Assembly (NCBI GenBank): GCA_016280855.1
Contig: JAEEHP010000073.1
Coordinates: 1-64,000, forward strand
DNA: 64,000 nucleotides
Source of the DNA: Bacteroidaceae bacterium
GTDB lineage: Bacteria > Bacteroidota > Bacteroidia > Bacteroidales > Bacteroidaceae
Direction: 5' to 3'
Shown: piece by piece, positions 29,401 to 39,000 of the stretch
Numbering within the stretch: the stretch's first letter is position 1
How the letters are laid out: every line of letters begins with the position of its first letter
The notes under the pieces: model-generated
The model's input: only the letters and a program-made list of their open reading frames with translations
Database searches by the model: none
Told to the model about the DNA's origin: nothing
Made by a program: the position numbers and the translations under genes

Positions 29401-32400
29401 CCCGGCGACCACTCATGGAGCTTACTCGAAAGTTATATCCCTGGCGACAGCGTGCGCGCAGATGCCAGCCAGAAGCTGCTGCCCGAGAACGGCGTGATCG
29501 AGCTGCCGTTGGATATGACCGCATCGAAGTGGAAAGACGGAACCTATCAGTTCCGCGCCCGTAGCTCAGCTAAGTTTGCCGGCAGTCCTGTGACTTCCGA
29601 GAGCGAGGTGCTGACATTAGTGAAAGACGTACAGCGCCCGCAGCTGTTCGGCGCAGCTAACCCGAACGACGGTATCCTGAATGCCGGCGACGAGATCAGC
29701 CTGACGTTCAACGAAGATATCCAGAAGGCTATGCTGACGGATAACAACATCCAGGTGAGCGGCGTCTTGAACGGTGCCGAGGTGCAACACGACGTAGCCC
29801 TGTCGGCACAGAACACCGAGCGTGCGGCCTACACCGAGGCTAGCTACAACTTGAGCGAGAAAGACTTCTCGGTGGATATGTGGGTACGCGCGTCCTCGAC
29901 CGGCGACATCTTTATTCACGGCACAGGTGACAATAAGTTCAAGATGAGCGTAGATGACACAGACCACATCGTGGCAACCATCGGCGACACAACTGTTGTA
30001 TCCGATGAAGCCATCGATAAGGATGAGTGGACATTCCTGACGTTCTCATACAAATACAAGCAAGGTGACAGCCGTCTGAGCGCTCGCGCCGTGACAGCCA
30101 ACGGCAGGAGGTTCCTTTTCGCCAACAGGAAGGTTAAGGACTACACTGGCACAGGCGCTATTACGCTGGGTCAGAATTTCTCGGGTGCTATCCATGAACT
30201 GGTGCTCTGGGACAAGTCCCGCGACATGAACGAAGCTCAGGCTGAGATGTACTACACGAAGAAGCCTTCGACGCCTCAGCTTATCGGTTACTGGAAGATG
30301 GACGAAGGCAATGGCAGTGAAATACGTGACTACGCTCGCAACCGCCATATGACAGTGCCGGGCAGCACGTGGTACCTGAACAACGACAACAAGGCTGTGA
30401 GCCTCGACGGTACGAAGACCGTGAAGCTCGACATCTCGGCTTGCAGCGTGGCAGACACTGAAGACTACGCTGTGGAGATGTGGTTCAAGGGCGCCAAGGC
30501 CGACCAGGCCGCTGCCAGCACGCTGTTCTCCGCTGCCAACACGTCAGTGAGTATCGGCTTCAATGCCGCCGGCGCCCTGACGATGAATGCTGGTGGAACA
30601 GAGGTTGAGCTGACTGAAAAGGAATACCTCGACAACGCATGGCACCACTTGGCCCTGAACGTGCTTCGCAACGGTAACGCCACGGTTTATGTCGATGGCA
30701 CACCCGTGAAGACCCTGTCGGCAACGACCGTTCCTACCCTCGAAGGTGCTTGGCTGTACCTCGGTTCGAAGGGCGGCAGTGATGCCTTCTTCAAGGGTGC
30801 TGTTGACGAGGTGCGCTTATGGAATGCTTCGATGACCGGTGACCTGCTCACCAGCCAGCGCACGCAACGCCTCAACGGCGACGAGAGCGGTCTGGTAGCT
30901 TACTACTCCTTCGAGGCACTGACGCGCAACCCGAACAACGGTATCATCTCTTCTGTCGGCAATGCAAAAGACTTGTGCACCGGCACGAAGGAAGCGACAA
31001 TGAACACGGGCGAACTGCCGTTCGTCGATGAGGCTCCTGCCTTGAAGGTGAAGCCCGACGCTACGAACGTACAATTCAACTATGTGGCCAACGAGCGCAG
31101 CATCATCATCACGCTGAACGAGACACCTGCCCGCTTAGAGGGCTCTACCCTGCAGTTCACCGTGCGTTCCGTACAGGATATGAACGGCAACGAATCGGCA
31201 GCTGTGAAGTGGACGGCTTACGTTCGCCAGAACAACCTGCTCTGGAAGGGAGATACGGAAGTGAGCGTTGAGCAGCAAGTGGGCGAGAGCACCACGTTCG
31301 ATGTCGCCTTCGTCAACGAGAGCGGCAATTCCGAGAACTGGACGCTGACGAACCTGCCCACATGGCTCACCGCCAGCGCTACCAGCGGCACGCTGAAGGC
31401 TCAGCTGTCGAAGGCCATCACCCTGACAGTCGATCCGAGCACGCCTGTAGGCAAGTATGAGCAAACCATCTACCTGACCGGCAACGACAACATCAGCGAA
31501 CCGCTGACCATCTCGCTGAAGGTGAAGGCCGAGGAGCCCGACTGGGCAGTCAATCCCGCCGACTACGAGCTGTCGATGAACGTCATCGGACAGCTGCAAA
31601 TCTTAGGCGTCCAGAGCCAGAACGAAGACGACATCGTCGCTGCCTTCATCGGTAACGAGTGCCACGGCGTAGCACATCCCGTATATATGCCTCGTTACGA
31701 CGGCTACTTCGTCACCATGGATATCTATGGCGACGGCATAGATGCCAACACTCCGTTGGAGTTCAAGGTCTTCGAGGCTGCTACGGGTAACATCTATCCC
31801 GTTGTGCGTGTCACCGCAGGCACAGAGACCAGTATCAATTTCGTGAGCAACGACTTCAAGGGTACGTATAGAAATCCTGTCATCCTGAACGCCACCGACG
31901 AAATCGAACAGAGCTTCGACCTCGTGAAGGGTTGGAACTGGATGTCGCTCGGCGTACGTCCCGACAACATGGTTACATCTGTCGTCTTTGCCAACGCGGC
32001 AGGACTTGTCAGGGAAGTGAAGAGCCTGTCGGACAATGATGAGTTTGACGGCGCAGTTTGGCTCGATTTGGAGATGAACAACTCCGAGATGTATATGGTT
32101 AAGGCTACCGCCGATTTGGCACTTCCTGTGACAGGTCATATCGTGGATGCTACGCAGACCCCCATCACCCTCGTGAAGGGTTGGAACTGGATCGGTTTCC
32201 ACCGCCTTCAGACGATGAGCTTGGGCGATGCCCTCGCCGACTGGGTAGCAGGAGACGAAGACATCATCAAGGGTCAGAAGGGCGTTGCCTACTACGACGG
32301 CTACGAATGGGTAGGCTCGCTGAAGACACTCGTTCCCGGTCAGGGTTATATGGTGAAGAATATTCACTTGGCCGATGATGCATCGTTAACATTCAACTAT

Positions 32401-32913
32401 CCGACTTCTTCCATGAAGGGTTCCGGTGCCTCACACATCAGGGCATATGAGCCAGAGTTGACTTTCGATGCCATTGATTGCCACAGCTATCCCACGAATA
32501 TGGTTGTCTGCGCACAGGTCGTCAAGGACGGGCTGCCCATCGAGGGCATTGAGGTCGGCATCTTCGCCGACGACGAATGCCGTCAGGCTGACGTGACCGA
32601 CGAACGCGGCATGATCTATGTTACCGTTCCCGGCGATGAGCCCGTGAAGCTCACCTTCCGCGTCGCCGACGGCGTGGACATCTACGACGCCATCGAAAGT
32701 GCGACCTACGAGACTGACGCCGTACTCGGCACGCCAAAGGCTCCGCTCATGATCAACCTCGACAATGCTACAGGCATCAAGAGCATCAGCGATTCGATGA
32801 CAGAATCCATGTATGACGTCGGCGGACGTAAGGTGGCCAACAGCAGAGTGGCTAACCGCACGTTGTCAAGAGGCGTTTACATCGTCAACGGACAGAAAGT
32901 CGTTGTTAAATAA
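23443..32913 (+). CDS. Giant multidomain surface protein 1 (LamG domains, sorting tail)
   Basis: 3156 aa. The signal region is long (hydrophobic WTRLVLVFLMLFSALPVLRAQ, with about 35 polar residues before it; a later start is possible). Order of parts: fibronectin-like strands (aa about 60-670); a LamG-type lectin fold near aa 680-880 (FSMQMWINL, GYIDEFRIWTKCLSEEEI); a carboxypeptidase-regulatory-like fold near 960-1030 (VSGQVLYEGTTIPVDSVMIY); a central conserved region with GGQSSCPYEGQVLTKYY near 1790; two further LamG folds about 2110-2490; a BACON/Ig-like part about 2600-2700; then a terminal module (AAFIGNECHGVA... LEFKVFEAATG), two GWNWxx repeats and tail YDVGGRKV...GVYIVNGQKVVVK. Probably surface exposed. 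Ligand unknown. Tandem paralogue follows. Confidence 0.85.
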   Translation: MKTKHQHFSPPANAGFERWLRHGRHPMPRRTSNVWTRLVLVFLMLFSALPVLRAQYITDLKVMGSSSESGITSLKDAAKNQKWTVVEKDLNDNAGGWYIYLAYKTTDNANPETEYITDIVARTTNVNSFTLNGRSYYKVTAEGSNFNGDLNKEAGGAYIYLYYTKGRANLAGHYDSKRVLEKIESSNNDGSQSSGTSNYGPVCWYDAYSNAPCDVNKGCGKGSDYIYLRMYFKEQTLSIKKDPKAISGLVYNGSAQKLVTAPASGNYGTMYYKVGNGSYKTALPEATDVQKEYTVTYYLKAGSYANNSPAKSLKVRIAPPTVKSAGLDGDFDQEKRQVVLTWSAADGLYYYKNYRWYVYRGNTKLGEVHPDSTRTWIDTQYTVDNPKETYHVYYVSKDWEQEELKDDCKASVDVSTVRTVPVNNLKAVTDDTKLTLTWSSDGYPAGWGHKFKIYVDKETEPIITITPTGSDHTSFTWEHRYTDAHADRKNGTTGSGKSTVYWTEEQGLGACSPHSYRVEGVIENKTLNSASQENKAIGAATSFYSFEASKGAYAGSVKLSWHIDNQGSTASKTYIIARRTTGKESEAWTTLDRINSTDEYLLYTDETALPGIYYDYKVTAVDKCGNGEQIYTTATDIGFSQATGTVSGRVTYGASGSAVDSVDVIMTKASVSGDDAKQYQSLRINGSNAVAVWKYPNANYPKEMFQTADFSMQMWINLDEFPEAWLIRLRGTNVGAIGISKNSYPMFCCGTSPQYNFTTLSLKKGEYNHLTMTRKGNVVTFYLVEPNPDGRPIVHKETKTIHAISDLTVNPVFQMGYFNGYIDEFRIWTKCLSEEEIVGNFDRMLVGNEKDLLCYWTFDEGLNNKFFDYSREGTVYNGHHGTATNTKSSETVPSALGLKATTDTDGNYIIAGVPFSGEGTNYNIQPMKNAHDFSPQKQSRYISASSLVQNSVDFTDVSSFEVSGQVLYEGTTIPVDSVMIYVDGRAVSRNGEAVMTDEQGKFIVDVPIGNHYLTAVRDGHTFVEDGRIPADPSGLNSETMPFTSPLSGLKFTDNTLVPIVGRVVGGAIEGAKPLGFGLSENNIGKAIITLEIPDLTYMINAHEEFADNAHLVSNGYFPTKTNTPLPHPEGMPNAGDAYRTGGDYENDAKQIVITTDAVTGEFGALVPPLDYKVVSVQMVNTTGQSAYVFKADELPRINASDATNVMQDSTLTDKGEKIFFDYVAKFVQAKHTEPVLSVTQGNLPEGVYGKPTASYVNPLTQKETEVAVYTLNNNQVTYNFGYPIFGELGTYTFNLEGYEMYTNYDKDATDPKRESKVPLRDVVVTISNALSSSQEVQGVDDPEHAGEVLNLKPNQLQLDSLGKAKYQWKAGFPNIQSPYTRTLNMTYNNGAGEYKWKGTTGDGMAGIIFGDLPSGTNFTTDGPSDVEMVLHDPYGDSSFATWETGKVTVESTDTVATQTQDNSLLSTLHLGPDFSMGSGGWGFIFDTELDTTIDPALGFDRVMQHDTITTNTTTIEVTRAISTSSDPEFVGADADLYIGKSSNLLFGKARGVGLKENDQGVPEVAVSDVITIGKKFKTNFVYTQYQIENVIVPNLKTIRNGLLVWVEDVDSTLNDTSETMYVTALHEDDPNFGEPGTYRAIAPKTGGKIGVDMVGFYNDQILNWYAAIEQNEKYKVDLFKDSSAEKKNLSFGGGSENTETSTTSKTRSKTTTYTHNWTVIASLDVGFTYNGVGFNLETANNTTFEDAESETNETTTTATFSYTLADSGADDSFTMDIYPASGNHGPVFRTLGGQSSCPYEGQVLTKYYKAGKEELSAATWQIEDPELTCDNRLLTGIPTGGKAQFELKLKNNSITKTDCYFNLVPVDGANPKGALLSLPTGPIGNGRSVFVPAGEAVTMILTLEQGNLATTKYDDIQLSLQSACQDDICSTISLSAEFVPASTPVIMAIDKSVMNIGNVSDGLNIRVTGFNRYFAGLERVDLQYMAPGDHSWSLLESYIPGDSVRADASQKLLPENGVIELPLDMTASKWKDGTYQFRARSSAKFAGSPVTSESEVLTLVKDVQRPQLFGAANPNDGILNAGDEISLTFNEDIQKAMLTDNNIQVSGVLNGAEVQHDVALSAQNTERAAYTEASYNLSEKDFSVDMWVRASSTGDIFIHGTGDNKFKMSVDDTDHIVATIGDTTVVSDEAIDKDEWTFLTFSYKYKQGDSRLSARAVTANGRRFLFANRKVKDYTGTGAITLGQNFSGAIHELVLWDKSRDMNEAQAEMYYTKKPSTPQLIGYWKMDEGNGSEIRDYARNRHMTVPGSTWYLNNDNKAVSLDGTKTVKLDISACSVADTEDYAVEMWFKGAKADQAAASTLFSAANTSVSIGFNAAGALTMNAGGTEVELTEKEYLDNAWHHLALNVLRNGNATVYVDGTPVKTLSATTVPTLEGAWLYLGSKGGSDAFFKGAVDEVRLWNASMTGDLLTSQRTQRLNGDESGLVAYYSFEALTRNPNNGIISSVGNAKDLCTGTKEATMNTGELPFVDEAPALKVKPDATNVQFNYVANERSIIITLNETPARLEGSTLQFTVRSVQDMNGNESAAVKWTAYVRQNNLLWKGDTEVSVEQQVGESTTFDVAFVNESGNSENWTLTNLPTWLTASATSGTLKAQLSKAITLTVDPSTPVGKYEQTIYLTGNDNISEPLTISLKVKAEEPDWAVNPADYELSMNVIGQLQILGVQSQNEDDIVAAFIGNECHGVAHPVYMPRYDGYFVTMDIYGDGIDANTPLEFKVFEAATGNIYPVVRVTAGTETSINFVSNDFKGTYRNPVILNATDEIEQSFDLVKGWNWMSLGVRPDNMVTSVVFANAAGLVREVKSLSDNDEFDGAVWLDLEMNNSEMYMVKATADLALPVTGHIVDATQTPITLVKGWNWIGFHRLQTMSLGDALADWVAGDEDIIKGQKGVAYYDGYEWVGSLKTLVPGQGYMVKNIHLADDASLTFNYPTSSMKGSGASHIRAYEPELTFDAIDCHSYPTNMVVCAQVVKDGLPIEGIEVGIFADDECRQADVTDERGMIYVTVPGDEPVKLTFRVADGVDIYDAIESATYETDAVLGTPKAPLMINLDNATGIKSISDSMTESMYDVGGRKVANSRVANRTLSRGVYIVNGQKVVVK

Positions 32914-32917
32914 AAAA

Positions 32918-32993
32918 GACTCACCCCCAACCCTGCCTCTCCCCCAACCCCTCCCCCGAAAGGGAGGGGAGAAGGGGAGAGAAGAAGGGGGCT
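32918..32993. repeat. GC-rich hairpin element between the giant genes
   Basis: C-rich then G-rich sequence with a clear stem (CCCCTCCC / GGGAGGGG, loop CCGAAA). Related in character to the other palindromic elements. It may dampen read-through or stabilise mRNA between the two giant genes. Confidence 0.7.
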
Positions 32994-33007
32994 AAAAATT
33001 TAATATT

Positions 33008-36000
33008 ATGAAAAGGAAAGACTATTTATCAAAACAATGGTGGCGGGTCACACTACTATTGCTGGCCTGCCTCATCGGAGGCAGCAGCCCGACGTGGGCC
33101 ATCGCATTCGTCAATGAGGGCTACACAGCCATCACCAGTACACCTGCCAATGACAACGGTACTTACAAACAACCGTACTTCGAAATGAAGATGGTGTACT
33201 ACGACAATACGAATGACGCCCTATGTTACTGGCAAAGTGCGCCGGAGATCTATGTGGACGGTGTACTGGTGTGCTATGGCACCGAAATAGGCAATTTCGG
33301 AGCTAACGGTGGAAAAAAAGCATCCGAAGCAGCTAACAGTGGAGTCCTCTGGTGGGGCAATATTCACGACAAGACGGTGGACGGTGTGACCTATCGTGTG
33401 CGCTTCCACAGTCCTTTCGTCTCGCAGACTTGGTCTGGCCACCAGAAATATTCGTGCTATATGCGCGTTTATATCAGCAGTATGGAGTCGAACTCGTATC
33501 ATGAGGTACGCTTCAAGGGTCAATGGATGTATGCAGGGGGTCTCACTAACGTCAACGCTGCTTATGCGTTCAGGGCTCCCACGATGTGGGCCGACAACGT
33601 TGCACTGACAGCAGACATGACCGACTACCAGACACTGTCTCTGAGCGGTAACTTGAACTACAACTACGGTCCAACGTTAGTGGGCTTGAAGCCCGGCGGT
33701 GAAGGTAACGCACCGACGGTGGCGTCGACCTACAGACCGCACCGATATGTGGAGACATCGAATCTCGTTTCAGCGAAGCGATATGAATGGCACACGAGCA
33801 CGTTCAGTGGAGTGTCGTATGCATATACCCGCCAGAACTTGAGCCATAAGAACGGTTCGATAGCTGCAGTGGAATACTCGCTCCCTGTGGAGGACAACGG
33901 TTTCACCACCAATTTCTACAAATGGTACGAAGTGGGCGTCCCTGGATTCGCACTGCCTATAAACCTTGAAGTGAAAAGCAAGGATCCGTGGACAAAGAAG
34001 ATCGAGCTGACATGGGATGTTGACGTCGACTGGATGGTCGTAAACAACAATCGGCGTAGCAAAGAGGGTAAATGGGTGATTTATCGCGACAATAATGAGA
34101 TAGGCTCCAAGGCCTACGACAAGCCCACGATGACTTTCACAGATACGTCTGTGCCCGATTACGAAGTGAACCACACCTACAAGGTTGCTTTCGTGCCCAA
34201 CAATATACCGGCAGGACATAAGAACGACGATCTGGCAACCTCCCTGGGAACCTCGCTCGAACGTAACTGGTCTTTGGAGGCTCTTCCGGCGACGCTTGTT
34301 GATGACGATGCCCATGTGAAAGTGTCGTGGAAACACAGTGGTATAGAAGATGCAACGGGGTCTAACACCTACGCGCTGACGATCCACCGTTCTGATGACG
34401 ACGGTCAGACATTTAGCGGAGCTATTTACTCTTCAACGATCTCAAGCAAAGGTACGCTGGAAGGCTCGTATATTGACAACAGTGATGACCTTCGCTCGAA
34501 CCATACCTACGTTTATCAGATAAGGATCTCCTTGCTTGATAAGGAATACACGGCGGATACGCCACCCATCACGCTCGGAGGCTCACAGCTCAGGGAGTTC
34601 ACTGCATCCCGCGGCACATACAGCAATGTGGTCAAGCTCGCATGGACAGTGAAGCAGGTGGGCGGCGAAGCGACCTCGTTTGTGGTGGCACGCCGTCCGT
34701 TAGGCACTGAAGGTAACGACAAGGGGTGGCAGACTATCCACACGATCTCGGGCACGAACACATCATACAGCTACGAGGACAATACGGCTTTACTGGGCAC
34801 TTACAACGAATACCGGGTGGCCATTGTAGATAAGACTAACTCTTCGAAAATCTTTGGATCAATGACCACGGACGGTTTCGCCTACTCCACCGGTGTCGTC
34901 AGCGGACGCATCAAGTACGGCACCGGCACCGCCGTGGAGGGCGTGAAGGTTAAGCTGAAACAACAGAGCGAGAGCGGCGATTTGCTGACTTCGGGCATGC
35001 GCTCGCTGAAACTTACCGGAAGCCGTGCCGGTTTGATTCTTAAGACCGACCCCGAGACCATCCAACAGCTCTTCGGCGGCGACTTCTCGGTGCAGATGTA
35101 TGTGAATCCGAGTTTGGCCGAGATGGACGGCAGCAAGAGCAGCTACAACCTGCTGCACGCCATCCACATCTTCTACATGTCGCTCGCCAAGAACGGCAAC
35201 GCCTATAAACTCGGAGCATGGGTTGATGGTACTACGGAAACTAGCAACCTCACCATTCCCGCCGACAAGTGGAGCCAAGTGACCTTGGTGCACAACCACG
35301 ACGCGAAGACCACCATGCTCTATGTCGCCGCCGCCGACACGCTGCAGCGCGCGCTCGTCCGCAGCGGCAAGCAAATCAACTGGGCCAAGAACGGGAATAA
35401 CGACCCCATGGCGGTGGACTCCCTCGACATCTTCAGCATAGCCGGATTGGGTCAGAACGGCAACAACAACTTCCGCGGCTACGTCGATGAGTTCCGCTTC
35501 TTCACCAAGGCGCTGAGCGAGAAGGAGATCCTGCGCAACTATAACCACCCGTTGGCGGGCAACGAGGATGGTCTTGCTATCTACTATCCCTTCGACGAGG
35601 GTCTGACGAAGCAGACGATCGCCTACGACTACTCGAAGACAAACGGTGTGGCTAACGGACACCATGCACAAACCTACATTCCAGCCTATTCAGAAGCCGA
35701 GAAGCTCCCGAGCGAAGAGCAGCTGTGCATGATGAACTACACCGACTCTTTGGGCAACTACACCATTCGGGGTATACACTTCGAGGGCGAGGGAACGCCT
35801 TACAGCATCATTCCCGAATACAACATCCACGAGTTCTCGCCGTCGGCACAGTCGCGCTTCATCAGCGCATCGTCGCTGGTACACAGTGGTGTCGATTTTG
35901 AGGATGTCAGCTCGTTCCCCGTGAGCGGACGGGTGTTCTATGCAGGCACAGACTATCCTGTGGAAGGGGTCAACTTCTACGTCGATGGTACTATCTGTGC

Positions 36001-39000
36001 CAAGAACGGCGAGCTGATTGCCACCAACGCCGAAGGCGAGTTCACCATCAGCGTACCCATCGGCAATCACTTCATCGAGGCGAGAAAGAACGGCCACGTG
36101 TTTGTGAACAACGGCCGCTTCCCCGAAGACCCGAACAACACGGGTACGTTGCATAATTTTGACGGCGAACTCTACTTGGAATACCGCGACACGACGTTGG
36201 TGAACTTCACCGGGCGTGTGGTCGGTGGCGATATTGAGGGCGAAAAGCCCATCGGCTTCGCCAGAAGCACGAACAATATCGGCAGAAGCACCTTGGTGCT
36301 GCTACCGCCCAATAGCGACAAGTACCGCCTCAATGTTGTCAGGGAGGATAATGGGGGTAGCTTCAGCTACGTGAGCAATCCGGATACTGTGCCCATTCCT
36401 TCTGCCAGAAACATCATCGAGAGTACCTCGTGGCGCGGCGCGGGTGCAGACAACAGCAACAAGCTGTTCATCCGGACTGATGCCGCAACGGGCGAGTTCT
36501 CCGCTATGGTGCCTCCGCTATCCTACACCATTCAGAGCATAAAAGTTGATGCCACCGGAAAGGATCTCATCGAGAATTCCATCACTCTTGACCTCACTCA
36601 GCCTCTGTTGGAGAACAAGGACTCTCTTGAAAGCGACGACGGCAGCTTCGACTATTACACTTACCACACGATGCTCCGCCAGACCTACCACAGCACACCT
36701 ACCTTCACCGTGAAGCAGGACAAGAGGGACGATGGCGCTTATGGTATCAACGAATACACCATTAATGATATCAACGGCGAGCTGAAGGTGGAGGATATCA
36801 GCACGGGCGGCAATTACAAGTTTGGCTATCCTGTGTTCGTAAGTATGGATTCCTATATCTTCGACCTTGAGGGCTTTGAGAAGTATGAGAACAAGGATTC
36901 AGGCGTGACTGTCGAGTCGAAGGTTCCTCTTGCCGGCACCGTAGTGACCATTGCCAATGCCCTGTCCTCAGAGCAAGCGGTCTATGGTGAAAACAACGAA
37001 GCGGGAGCCGAACCGGGAAGCACCGATGGTGTGAAAGACTTCCAACTGGAGCTGGACGATGAAGGTAAGGCAAAATATGTGTGGAAGGCCGGTCTGCCCA
37101 ACATTTCCGACCCCTACACCCGTACCATCAACATCTATTACACGATAGGCAATGTAGACTACGACTGGACGGGCAATCCTTTGAATGGGATTGTACTGGG
37201 AACCTTGCCAACGGGCAACAACTTCGTCACAGCCGGTACCGACCAGCTCGACATGATTCTCCGTGATCCTCCCGGCTCCAACTCCAGCGCAGAGTGGTCG
37301 AAGGGTAGCGTTTGGTCGAGATCGGAATCGAAAGGCGGAACCTGGTCGAGTGAGACTACAGCTAAGACCACCACGCATTTCGGCACGGATACTCAAGTCG
37401 CAATAGGTGCAATTGCCCTCTACAAAATGGAAGATCTTGAGGTTAAAGCAGACTTGGATGTTGGTGTCAAGGTGACCTGTGAGGGTGAGGATGCAAAAAC
37501 TTGGAGTCGTGAAGTGACGACAACCAAGACGATCAGCACAAGCGATTCACCCGACTATGTGGGTGCTGACGGCGACATCTTCATCGGCTCGTCCACCAAC
37601 CTCATCTTCGGTATGGCACGTGGCCTTGATATCGTTCGCGATGAGAATGATCCCACCAATGCCATTCTCCATCTCGATGACGTCCTCACTGCTGGCCTGC
37701 AGTTTAATACACAATTCAGCTACACGCAGAGTTACATCGTGAACACGCTCATTCCCAATTTCAAAAAGTTGCGCAATGCGATGATTACCCCTGCTGTAAC
37801 GACAGCCGTCTATGACAGCTATGTGAATGACTCGAATCGTCCTGTCTATCTGTCCACACTGACGAGCGAAGACGAACGCTTCGGATCCAGCAATCATGAC
37901 AAAAAAGTTTGGAAAAATTTAGCAACTGCAGCCCCGTCTGAAATGGGTCCATCATATAAGATGATTGTTCCGCAAGGCTCTAACGAAGCCTACCAGGACA
38001 GTGTGGAATGGTACAACAGTCAGATCAAGGCTTGGGAAACCTATTTGGCATTTAACGAAATGCAAAAGCTTCAGGTATACCAATATCGCACTGAAGACAC
38101 CAAGAACTATTCTTTCGATGCCGGTACGACGGTAAACGAATCTGTCGAGACGAATACATCCAACGGTTCACACTATGATGTCACAACCACCGCTGTAGCC
38201 ATTGTCGGAACAAGGTTTGGCACCTCCTTCAATAAGTTAGGCGTAGAGTGGGAGATTGGCACAGAGACCGGCGGCGGCGAACATCATGAAATTGAGGAGT
38301 CAAATTCTGAGACCACTTCGTTCAGCTTTACCTTAGCCGATGACGGAGTGGACGACGCCCTTTCGGTTGATGTCTATGATGGTTGGGGGTTCAGCCCCAT
38401 CTTCCGCACACGAGGTGGTCAGACCAGCGCACCCTACGAGGGCGAGGTGGTCACTAAGTACTACGAACCGGGCAGCATCATCATGGAAGGAACGATGCAG
38501 ATTGAGGTTCCGCATATTGCAGTGGACAATCCCGTCGTAAACAGTGTTCCCTCTGGTTCTGCCGCAGAATATACGCTACAGTTGTCCAACGCTTCTGAGA
38601 TTGGTGCCGACGTCGTTTATAGGCTCTTCGTCCTCGACGAGACGAACCCCAACGGCGCTCAACTCACCATCGACGGCAAGGTGCTTACCGAGTCGGGACG
38701 CCTGATTAAGGTGCCTGCCAACCAGACACTGACGAAGACGCTGCAACTGCGCCAGACCAACACCAGCGTACTTGACTACGAGAAACTGACCCTCGTGTTC
38801 GCTTCCGACTCGGAACCCGACGAGATCTTCAGCGCGGTAGATATCACGGCACACTTCATTCCGTCGTCATCACCCGTAACGCTTGCACTCAGCAATACAA
38901 TAATGAACACGCAGACGGGCGACGATCTGACGCTGACGTTCAAAGACTTCGACCGCAACTACCGAGGTCTGAAAGCCTTCCGCCTGCAGTACAAGAAACA

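Noticed and set aside
32813-32995. 60-aa plus ORF at the end of giant 1
   Set aside because: It overlaps the giant's tail in another frame and is completed by the GC-rich hairpin element.
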